48,806 nt of DNA from an uncultured Spirochaetota bacterium (GTDB lineage: Bacteria > Spirochaetota > UBA4802 > UBA5550), in contig CALMRZ010000026.1 of NCBI GenBank assembly GCA_937872225.1, positions 1-48,806 of the forward strand, read 5' to 3'. The translations under genes were made by a program, and so were the position numbers. Every line of letters starts with the position of its first letter. The stretch's first letter is position 1. The notes beneath the pieces were generated by a model. That model was not told the DNA's origin and ran no database searches. It saw nothing but the letters and a program-made list of their open reading frames with translations. Below are positions 16,732-24,013 of this stretch, in pieces.

Positions 16732-17964
16732 TCAGGCAAGGTAGACCGGCATGTAGCCGGCGGGCACCAGTCCCGAAACGATCCGGTCAATGGCCGCGTT
16801 GAGCCTTCCCTGAGTCGCGAGGACCCGCGGCGCGGCATAGACCAGCTCGATCGTATCGTCGGTCCCGTAGAGCCAGAGCAGCAGCGGGACATATGAAAAA
16901 TAGGGCGGTATGGAGAATATGGAGCGGCATTCAAAGCCGCCGCCGGAAAAATGCTTCGTATTGAGCCTGCCGACGTTGCTTATGAGGCCGGATATGCTGT
17001 ACAGACCCCTGCTGTGGTGGTCCACGATCCTCCTGCTCCCTTCCTGGCCGAGGATGCTGATCGGGATGTACCGGTACAGAAAATCCCACCGGTCTATCAT
17101 GCAGTCGCGTTTCTGCCTGAGCTGCCAGGCGATGTCCCATCCGATTTCATCGATCGTAGTTTCGGGCCTCACGTCGATGTAGATACCGATGGTGAGGTTG
17201 GCGGTTGACCGCAGGCCCTGGACGCGCGACCTGAGGTCGATGGGCACGGCGAAACGCACGTTTCCCTCTCCATGGCGGCGGGCCTCCTGCGCCGTCTGGT
17301 ACGCCATCTGGGCAAGGACCTGCCGGAAGTGGCCGGGGATGCTCCGCCGGCCCCAGACGGTCCCCGCCTCGTTGCCTTCAGCCCTGCCGGTGACGGAGAG
17401 GTTGTCGTGGGGAAATGGCTTGCGGTATTGGCTCTGGATCGATCGGGCCACGTCCCAGTCGGTCGCCCGGGAATATGATCCGCGCAGCGGCTTACCCTGG
17501 AGCGCCCGGAATATCTCCTCGGCCCAGAAAATGATGCCATGGGTGTCCATGACCGCGTGGTGGGCCCGGAAGGCCGCGCGCGGCGGGTCACCGTGGATAA
17601 GGAGCACTTCGCAGGTGGGGCCGTCGATTACGTTGAAAGGTGTTTCCAGGAATGGCGCGCCCTCTGGGCTGTATCCGGACCAGGAGTTTCCATCGACTTC
17701 GCGCACGGGAGGCGCCGTTTCCGTGTCGATCCACCGGCAGGAATTGAGGCGGCCCTTCAGCTTCAGGCGGCTTCCGGGATTGGCCGCGCTGGCCAGTTCA
17801 ACCGCTTTCCGCAAATCGCGGACATCAATGGCGCCGCTCCCCTCGCAGACCATCTGGATCGCGAAGGGAGTGTCTATCGTGTCGGCCGCAAGCCACAGCC
17901 GTTCATTAACCGAAAGGGCCCGGGAATAGGGCTTGTCCCATGTGTTCTGCAATCTCGCGCTCAA
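16732..17964 (-). CDS. HHxxxD acyltransferase, condensation-domain superfamily (paralogue D, variant motif)
   Basis: The 410-residue protein is the first of the four tandem copies in transcription order. Its motif reads AHHAVMDTHG (His135-136, Asp140): the usual Gly after Asp is Thr, with His-Gly following. Both His and Asp are kept, so activity is plausible but the active-site loop differs. Shared blocks are TPFAIQ, AANPGSRL, CRWIDTETAPPVREVDGNSW, FRALQGKPLRGS, VTGRAEG, FAVPIDLRSRVQGLRSTANL and LISNVGR. A gap of 72 nt separates it from the upstream GNAT gene, the largest gap inside the operon. Confidence 0.78.
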   Translation of the reverse strand: MSARLQNTWDKPYSRALSVNERLWLAADTIDTPFAIQMVCEGSGAIDVRDLRKAVELASAANPGSRLKLKGRLNSCRWIDTETAPPVREVDGNSWSGYSPEGAPFLETPFNVIDGPTCEVLLIHGDPPRAAFRAHHAVMDTHGIIFWAEEIFRALQGKPLRGSYSRATDWDVARSIQSQYRKPFPHDNLSVTGRAEGNEAGTVWGRRSIPGHFRQVLAQMAYQTAQEARRHGEGNVRFAVPIDLRSRVQGLRSTANLTIGIYIDVRPETTIDEIGWDIAWQLRQKRDCMIDRWDFLYRYIPISILGQEGSRRIVDHHSRGLYSISGLISNVGRLNTKHFSGGGFECRSIFSIPPYFSYVPLLLWLYGTDDTIELVYAAPRVLATQGRLNAAIDRIVSGLVPAGYMPVYLA

Positions 17965-18036
17965 GGTGATCCTCTGAAATCTTTGCTCGGGAAATATTAT
18001 GCTGCCCGGTATTCATCAAAGGCCGCATCGGCGTTT

Positions 18037-19080
18037 TTATCGGGCGTATTCCGCCTGGATGGCCATTCTCCGGTCTGCCACGCGCCTGTTTATCCCGGTG
18101 GCGTCACTGCCGGCATCATGGAGCCTGCGGTCGCCTTTCCGCCTGTCGTTGGGCTGCGCGTCGAAAAACTTGCCGTCTATGAGCCTGATCCGGGTCAGGT
18201 CGGGCCTGGTCTCGAGGTTCTTCTTGTTCCTGAGGAGGCCGAGTTTCCTGTGAAACAGCGTTTTCGTCCCGAAAAAGGCCAGGACCGTGGCGCGTATCGC
18301 GAAATATGACATCCGCTTGCTCGGTACGACCATGAAGACCCATGCGTCTCCGCGTCTGGCATGGTCAAATTCGGCGGGCATCCGTTTTTTCACCTCGTCC
18401 GCGAACTGGTTGTTCTTCTTGGTCCAGTCAAGCTGCTGCGATCCCGGGAAAAGGTTTTTCACGCAGAAGGGGTATTCGGGATCCACCAGCTCGAAGTTGT
18501 TTTTTGCGAGATAGGCGCGGTGAACGGCGATCAGGTTCTCCGACGGATAGAAGGAATTGTCCAGCGTCCTCGTGATATACTTGTTCTTGAAATACATGTT
18601 CACGACTTTCGGGTTGCTGGAAATCGACACGAGGACGCATTTTTTCACGGCCTTGTCGAGGTTGACGATCTTGAGGAACCACCAAAGCGTGGCGGTGACG
18701 ATGTTGCGGGCTATGTTGTTTCCCTGGAACGCCCTCAGCACCATCGCTTCGTCAATGGTGTAGAAGCAGTACTCGTTGATCAGCATCAGCGAAACAAGGT
18801 TGAAGCCCACGATCCGTCCCTCCCTCTCGGCATAGACCAGTATGTCGCTTTTTCTGATATATTCAAAAAAATCCTCCTGGGCCTTCCACGTGTCGCTTTC
18901 GACGGCCTCGCATGCGGCGGTTATCTCCTCGAGGATTGAGAAGTCCGTATGCTTGAGGTCTATCACGTAATAGTTGAACCCCTTGTGCTCAAAAAGGAAA
19001 TTGTCCCGGCAGGTAATGGCCACCTGGATTTTGTCTTCTCGTTCGACTGATCTGGCAATGGCTTCCTGTGCGAGTTTCAT
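18037..19080 (-). CDS. GNAT-family acyltransferase with Arg-rich C-terminal tail
   Basis: The N-terminal ~200 residues look like a GNAT acyl-CoA transferase: VYAEREGRIVGFNLVSL (beta4), then the acetyl-CoA loop region DEAMVLRAFQGNNIARNIVTA (about 110-130), and VLVSISSNPKVVNMYFKNKY. A second region follows (200-300). The last 40 residues carry a repeated basic motif, NDRRKGDRR and NRRVADRR (311-338), of unknown role. No signal peptide is seen. The gene overlaps the DegT-type aminotransferase gene by 4 nt (ATGA). This coupling suggests that it acylates the amine made by that enzyme (inference). Confidence 0.72.
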   Translation of the reverse strand: MKLAQEAIARSVEREDKIQVAITCRDNFLFEHKGFNYYVIDLKHTDFSILEEITAACEAVESDTWKAQEDFFEYIRKSDILVYAEREGRIVGFNLVSLMLINEYCFYTIDEAMVLRAFQGNNIARNIVTATLWWFLKIVNLDKAVKKCVLVSISSNPKVVNMYFKNKYITRTLDNSFYPSENLIAVHRAYLAKNNFELVDPEYPFCVKNLFPGSQQLDWTKKNNQFADEVKKRMPAEFDHARRGDAWVFMVVPSKRMSYFAIRATVLAFFGTKTLFHRKLGLLRNKKNLETRPDLTRIRLIDGKFFDAQPNDRRKGDRRLHDAGSDATGINRRVADRRMAIQAEYAR

Positions 19081-20243
19081 ATGATCCCCCTTTTGTCTGT
19101 TAACGTTGGTTGTTTCATGTTCTTTTTCTGTGATCCTGTGTCTTGAACCCGTATGGGGCGGACCGCCTCCGCCTTCCTCTCAGGAAGAAACAGCCGCACC
19201 GCCTTTGAGAATATCCTGTAGTTTTCGTACAGGTAGTCAGCCCGGGGATACAGGCCCGGCCTGTTGCTGTTATGCCATGTTCTGAATGAGATCAGGCGGT
19301 ACAGCCTCTGACGGCCTGCCGGTATGCCCGTGATATAGAACGGCAGCGTGTCCGCTCCTTTCTGGTTGGTCCTGTACATGAGGATGTCCGATGCCGCACC
19401 GGCCTGTTTCAGGTACCGTCCGTTGTTTCCGCGGAACATTTCATACAGGCGGTCGATCTGGCGCAGTGTCATGCGGCAGCCGGGGCCGGTCGGAGTGAAG
19501 GCGGCGCTGTCAATCGACAAACCGTAGGAACCCCTGAAGAGGAGGGAGTTTATCGCGTCATTCAGCTTCATCAGCATGAGGGGGATAATTGAAAAACTGC
19601 TTTCCCACCATGAACCGACCAGACGGACGAATATCTCGATCAAAAAAATAGGCCCGAATGAACGCTTCTGCGCGTATTCTCTCTGCAGCATCGCCATCCT
19701 GGCATACAATGACGAATCATTGGTGCCGATGGCGCCCCCCTCGAAATTCACCATTTTTTTCGTGAAACTCCACAGGGCGACATCGCCATAGGTCCCGAGC
19801 TGCCTGCCCCGGTAAGTCGAGAAGGGGGCGTGGGCGAGGTCCTCGATGACCGTGATCTCATGTTTTTTCGCTATGGCGCATATCCGTTCGATCTGCGCCG
19901 TCATGCCGTAGGTGTGCACCACGTAAATGGCCTTCGTGTTGCCGGTGATGGCATGGATGATTTTATCCGGGTCGATATTTATCCCATCGTCTTCCGCGTC
20001 CACGGGAACCGGGACGGGGCCGGCTTCGGAGATGGTGTGCCTGATCACCGGACAGGTGAAGGCCGGGATGATGATCTCGGCGCTCCCGTCCCATCGCATG
20101 GCCCTGATGAGAAGAAAGAGAGCGTTGCGCGTGTACCCGGTGGCGATAACATGCCGGAGCGGAACAAGCTCCGCCAGCTTCTCCTGAAGCCGTTCCGCCG
20201 CCTGGCCCTCTTTTGTTTTTTTCCTGTTCCCGGTCCCTGTCAT
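19077..20243 (-). CDS. DegT/DnrJ/EryC1-type PLP aminotransferase
   Basis: The 388-residue protein resembles sugar aminotransferases that install an amino group on a nucleotide-linked keto-sugar or similar carbonyl. Landmarks are IIIPAFTCP, TKAIYVVHTYG, VIEDLAHAP (PLP-ring Asp at 135), and LWSFTKKMVNFEGGAIGTND, where Lys162 or Lys163 would bind PLP. No HSGSGS-like substrate loop is obvious near the N-terminus (ATGYTRNAL instead), so the phosphate-binding loop is atypical. It starts 2 nt after the CapA-like gene and overlaps the GNAT gene. Substrate unknown. Confidence 0.82.
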   Translation of the reverse strand: MTGTGNRKKTKEGQAAERLQEKLAELVPLRHVIATGYTRNALFLLIRAMRWDGSAEIIIPAFTCPVIRHTISEAGPVPVPVDAEDDGINIDPDKIIHAITGNTKAIYVVHTYGMTAQIERICAIAKKHEITVIEDLAHAPFSTYRGRQLGTYGDVALWSFTKKMVNFEGGAIGTNDSSLYARMAMLQREYAQKRSFGPIFLIEIFVRLVGSWWESSFSIIPLMLMKLNDAINSLLFRGSYGLSIDSAAFTPTGPGCRMTLRQIDRLYEMFRGNNGRYLKQAGAASDILMYRTNQKGADTLPFYITGIPAGRQRLYRLISFRTWHNSNRPGLYPRADYLYENYRIFSKAVRLFLPERKAEAVRPIRVQDTGSQKKNMKQPTLTDKRGII

Positions 20244-20245
20244 GG

Positions 20246-21340
20246 CTAGTAGGTTACCACCGGCTGATAGTTGCTGTTGATCTGCACGTACACCCGGTTG
20301 ACCTTGGTGATCTTCTTGTCTGTGACCGTCACTTCAAGGATCATGCCTTTTTTCGCGGCGTCATTATCGGGATAATTGACGAAGTTGCCCAGTGAATTGG
20401 CTATATATCCTTTCATGTATGCCATGACCGGCTGGATGACGCCGGCATGATGGCCGATGACGAGGCTCGCGCCCTGGTCGATGCAGTAATGGGAATATTT
20501 ATCCTGGTAGAGGTTGGGAAGAGGGGCGCCGACTTTTCCCATGTGGAGCGATACGACGACGATATCCGCCAGTTTCTTCGCGCTGATGATGGCGGGCCCC
20601 ACGTATTTCGTGTAGAACCAGGCCACGCCGGTCCTCGCGGTCAGGCCCTGAGACGGGTCGTTTTTCTGGGTCCGGACGCTGTATTCGTCGCCCAGGTTCG
20701 TAAAGGCGAGGTAGGCGATTTTGCATCCCTTGACCTCGATTATCTTCGCGGTGTAGGATTCTTCGAAGGACCCGCCGCCCACATAGGCGATCCCCGCGCC
20801 GCTAAGGTTCCGCAGACTGCTGTCAAATCCGGCCCTGCCGTAATCAAAGGCATGGTCATTGGCGACCGATACGATATCGATCCCGGCGTAGGTCAGTCCG
20901 CTTATCGCGGCCGGGTCGGCGCGGAGGGAGGAATCGCCGGAGGCGGATCCCTGGTCGGTTATGATGCTTTCAAGGTTCAGGAACGCCACGTCGGCTGTTT
21001 TCAGGTACGGTGCCGCGTACTGGAAGGGATACTGGTAGCTGCCGGCCCCGTAGCTGATCACGGCATCCTTGACCTTGCCGCCCAGTATGGTGTCACCGGC
21101 GAAAACGAGTTTGAGGACAACTGGATTTGGCGGCGGCGGGGGAGTCACTGTGCCCGGGCCGTTCCCGTCATCGGGTATGACGGTGCCGTACCCTCCGTCG
21201 TCGGCCCCGTTGTTGGCCGGTGCCTTGGAGTTTTTCTTTGCCAGTTCCGTAATAACGTCTTCCACCGGCGCCTGGTTGCATCCGAGAGCCAGCAGGGTAA
21301 GGACCGATGCCGCTATTGACATGATTAAGATTTTTTTCAT
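20246..21340 (-). CDS. CapA/PgsA-family lipoprotein (metallophosphatase-like fold)
   Basis: The 364-residue protein starts with a lipoprotein signal (LTLLALGC, Cys21), then a low-complexity Gly/Pro/Asp linker. The CapA domain follows: LKLVFAGDTILGG, ADVAFLNLESIITDQG, SVANDHAFDYGRAGFDSSLRNL, GIAYVGGG, VVVSLHMGKVG and LVIGHHAGVIQPV. CapA homologues take part in poly-gamma-glutamate capsule or other polymer handling at the membrane. The usual HWG.EY motif is replaced by HMGKVG here. No pgsB/pgsC homologue is nearby, so a polyglutamate role is not supported. It overlaps the upstream membrane gene by 4 nt. Confidence 0.85.
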   Translation of the reverse strand: MKKILIMSIAASVLTLLALGCNQAPVEDVITELAKKNSKAPANNGADDGGYGTVIPDDGNGPGTVTPPPPPNPVVLKLVFAGDTILGGKVKDAVISYGAGSYQYPFQYAAPYLKTADVAFLNLESIITDQGSASGDSSLRADPAAISGLTYAGIDIVSVANDHAFDYGRAGFDSSLRNLSGAGIAYVGGGSFEESYTAKIIEVKGCKIAYLAFTNLGDEYSVRTQKNDPSQGLTARTGVAWFYTKYVGPAIISAKKLADIVVVSLHMGKVGAPLPNLYQDKYSHYCIDQGASLVIGHHAGVIQPVMAYMKGYIANSLGNFVNYPDNDAAKKGMILEVTVTDKKITKVNRVYVQINSNYQPVVTY

Positions 21341-22401
21341 GAAACTTCTCCTCTCAGCAAGCTTGCTTTGTATTTATATGACACTCTTCTGGTGATGATT
21401 CCGTAATAACAGGCGCCTATGATGCCCCTGAAGATGATTATGGACGCCGAGTAGGTGAGGCTGAAGGCCAGTATCTGCGCCGGGGTGCCGTAATGCTTGA
21501 ACAGGAGAAGCATCGCCGCCTGCGAGGTCCCCAGGCCGAAGGCCGATATGGGAATGCTGATGACGAGCAGTATGACCGGCACAAAGGCGACCATTTCAAA
21601 GAACGGGATGTCCATGTTGAAGGCCTTTACCGCCACATAGAAGAACATGATGAAGGTGAAATAGAAGCCGCACCGGTACAGGGTGTTCACGATATAGGTG
21701 CTCAGCGGGCTTTCGATGAAGATCTGCATGATCTCACTGTGTCTGATCTTCTTCATGAAAGACCTGTCCGGAAGCATCTTCATGAGAATAATCGTGATGA
21801 CGGCAAGGGCCAGGAGCGCGGTGAAGACCAGCGCGATGTCCGAAAGAACCGGCGTAAGCGTTCCTGCCGCGGCCGCCATCAGGCTTCCCGCGATTGACAG
21901 GATCAGCAGGGACACGTGGGTGGTGTAATTCAAAAACAGCATGGAACCGGTCCCGCGCGCCAGGGGGACATTCTTGTATTTCTTCAGGTAATAGACGATG
22001 CTCCCCATTCCCAGCGTATAGTCGATGATCATCAGCAGGTATGAGGCGCCCCGTATGATCATGCTGTCGCGGAACGGAATGGGGCTCCGGGCGTATTTCA
22101 GGAGGGCGTTCAGGTTCTGCGTGTCGGCGAGGAAATTCACCAGGATGAAAGCGGTGAGTACCGGCGCGTACAGCGTCGGGTCCGCGTGGGTGAGGGCGGT
22201 GAACAGCGGCGTCACCTCTATGCGCCATACCAGGTACGCCAGTATGGCGGCCCCGACGATCCACGGGAGCATCCTCTTGACAAACTGCTTTGCCGATCCA
22301 ACGGCGGGCATGATGCCCGCTTCGGTGGCCCGGGGGTCCGCAGGGCCGGCCGTGTTCTTCGGCCGGTCGTCATCATGGTTGAATTTCAGCGCTGGAATCA
22401 T
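21337..22401 (-). CDS. Flippase-like integral membrane protein (LPG synthase TM / UPF0104 type)
   Basis: The 354-residue protein has about eight hydrophobic segments, e.g. WIVGAAILAYLVW, FILVNFLADTQNLNALL, LLILSIAGSLMA, IALVFTALLALAVITIIL, FVPVILLVISIPISAFGLGTSQAAMLL and IIIFRGIIGACYYG. This order matches the membrane domain of lysylphosphatidylglycerol synthase and the flippase-like UPF0104 family, without the cytoplasmic aminoacyltransferase domain. The residues around IPISAFGLGTSQAA correspond to the conserved C-terminal family motif. It probably moves or modifies a lipid-linked product of the operon (inference). It lies 22 nt after the C45-type gene. Confidence 0.82.
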   Translation of the reverse strand: MIPALKFNHDDDRPKNTAGPADPRATEAGIMPAVGSAKQFVKRMLPWIVGAAILAYLVWRIEVTPLFTALTHADPTLYAPVLTAFILVNFLADTQNLNALLKYARSPIPFRDSMIIRGASYLLMIIDYTLGMGSIVYYLKKYKNVPLARGTGSMLFLNYTTHVSLLILSIAGSLMAAAAGTLTPVLSDIALVFTALLALAVITIILMKMLPDRSFMKKIRHSEIMQIFIESPLSTYIVNTLYRCGFYFTFIMFFYVAVKAFNMDIPFFEMVAFVPVILLVISIPISAFGLGTSQAAMLLLFKHYGTPAQILAFSLTYSASIIIFRGIIGACYYGIITRRVSYKYKASLLRGEVS

Positions 22402-22423
22402 CTCTTCCTGTTTCCGTTCCCGG

Positions 22424-23959
22424 TTACCTGGCGAACCATTTGACGAGGCCGCTTGCCAGGCTCGTATCCTGCCCGCCGCTTATCGACAGCCCGGGGGCCA
22501 CGGCGGTCAGGCCGTCATTCTCAAATCCGCCCCTGGTGTAGCCGACCCAGGTCGGGCTCCATGGCTTTTCGAAGGTCCATGCGTAGAGGTCGGAATCACC
22601 TTCGTTGTAATTGGCGTACACGTAGGCTGCGCAGTAATTCGAAAAGTTCCTCAGGTTCTGCCGGGTAAGATATGAAGGATTGACGGTCATGTCGGCCAGA
22701 AGCTCCTCGTCCTTCTGGAATATGAAATCCTCGATCGGCTGGGTCCAAGTCTGGACCTTCATCAGCTCGGTCTTGTTCATGGTCTTGTCTTCCATTCCCC
22801 ACAGCGCGTCGCCGTTGTTGGAATCGTAAATGAGGTTTTCATATATTTCGCGGCGGTTGGCGGCCCTGGCCAGCATCGAGGCGTCGGTCAGGTCGTACTG
22901 GTTGCCGTCGATGTCGATGTCGTCCACCCAGGCGAGCCAGGATACCTCGCCCGCGTAAACGTAGTAGGGGATGAATACGGACGTGGACGGTTCGCCCAGT
23001 GCGCACCAGAAGGTGCTCAGACGGGGATCGCCGCCGGGGGCTACGCCGTCGACCACCATGCCGAGGCGCGTTGCGGCGCGGCTGATGCAGTAGGTCGAGC
23101 TGTAGTCCTCCTGGCGGCTGGCCTGGTCGACCTCGTTGCCGTATCCGTCAATCTGCTTGCCGTAGATGTCCTTGGCCACCTCGGTCATGCAGTTCCGGTA
23201 GTTGAGCCTTCCCGACGCGGCCAGCTGGCCAAGCAGTTCTTCGGCCCTCCAGCGGCGTTCTTCCCCGTAGTTCCAGGGGATGTACGTGTTGGCGTTGGCC
23301 CGGTTGACAAAGCCGATGAATCTGTCGCCGTCGCCCCGGTCCCTGGTGTAGGTGTAGAGCCCGTTATACTCAACGACCCTGCCGTTGTTTGCGTCGTATT
23401 TCCGGTACATGACCGGACGGAGCAGGCCGAAAAGATTGCCGGTGAAACATTCGTACAGGGCCGCTCCGCCCCTGGCGTCTATGGCGACGAAATTCCCGCT
23501 GATGATCTTGCCGAAGTGGCCGTTTTTAAATCGCTTGAGGAGCGCGTCGAAATCCTCGAGGGTGGCGCACTCTTGAAGGGCGTGGCGTATGAGATCGGTG
23601 TTTATGTTGAACAGTTCATGGAGCGGGTTAAACTCCTCATAGACCGACGTGCAGGATATGGCGAATCCGGCCTCGTTCACGCCGCCCGAGGGATTGACCG
23701 GCGTCCCGTTGTTCAATTCGGCCACGTCGTCAAAACCTATGACCATGATGTACGCCCCGGCCCTCTCGGTGACCGCGTTGAAGTATTTGATCTCCTGGTG
23801 CCAGCTGGCGGAGCAGTCCCTGTTTTTCCATATGAAAGGCCTGCCCGTCGAGGAGACCCGGGCTGAAACAACGGCCACGTCGCAGGGATATCCATCGGTG
23901 TAAACGAGACTTGCGATTATTGCAGCCAATCCTAGTAAAATCACTTTTGACTTGAACAT
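22424..23959 (-). CDS. Secreted C45-type Ntn hydrolase / acyltransferase
   Basis: The 511-residue protein has a signal sequence (MFKSKVILLGLAAIIASLVY) followed by TDGYPCDVAVVSARVSSTGR. Cys26 lies where the nucleophile of Ntn hydrolases of the acyl-CoA:6-APA acyltransferase (C45) or C69 group would be exposed. FIWKNRDCS, GGVNEAGFAISCTSVY and GNFVAIDARGGAALYEC are further typical blocks. Members cleave or form amide bonds. The 190 C-terminal residues are less typical. Periplasmic location is likely. It follows the PaaK-like gene by 54 nt and precedes the flippase-like gene. It might trim or transfer an acyl group after export (inference). Confidence 0.75.
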   Translation of the reverse strand: MFKSKVILLGLAAIIASLVYTDGYPCDVAVVSARVSSTGRPFIWKNRDCSASWHQEIKYFNAVTERAGAYIMVIGFDDVAELNNGTPVNPSGGVNEAGFAISCTSVYEEFNPLHELFNINTDLIRHALQECATLEDFDALLKRFKNGHFGKIISGNFVAIDARGGAALYECFTGNLFGLLRPVMYRKYDANNGRVVEYNGLYTYTRDRGDGDRFIGFVNRANANTYIPWNYGEERRWRAEELLGQLAASGRLNYRNCMTEVAKDIYGKQIDGYGNEVDQASRQEDYSSTYCISRAATRLGMVVDGVAPGGDPRLSTFWCALGEPSTSVFIPYYVYAGEVSWLAWVDDIDIDGNQYDLTDASMLARAANRREIYENLIYDSNNGDALWGMEDKTMNKTELMKVQTWTQPIEDFIFQKDEELLADMTVNPSYLTRQNLRNFSNYCAAYVYANYNEGDSDLYAWTFEKPWSPTWVGYTRGGFENDGLTAVAPGLSISGGQDTSLASGLVKWFAR

Positions 23960-24013
23960 TATTTTTATCTCCTCCGTTTCACTTGGATCAATGATATATG
24001 CCGTTCGGGCCCG

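Noticed and set aside
13059-17964. NRPS condensation modules
   Set aside because: The four proteins have the HHxxxDG motif but no adenylation, carrier or thioesterase domains are fused or nearby. Stand-alone acyltransferases fit better.
20246-21340. Polyglutamate capsule operon
   Set aside because: Only a CapA-like protein is present; no PgsB ligase or PgsC is in the cluster.
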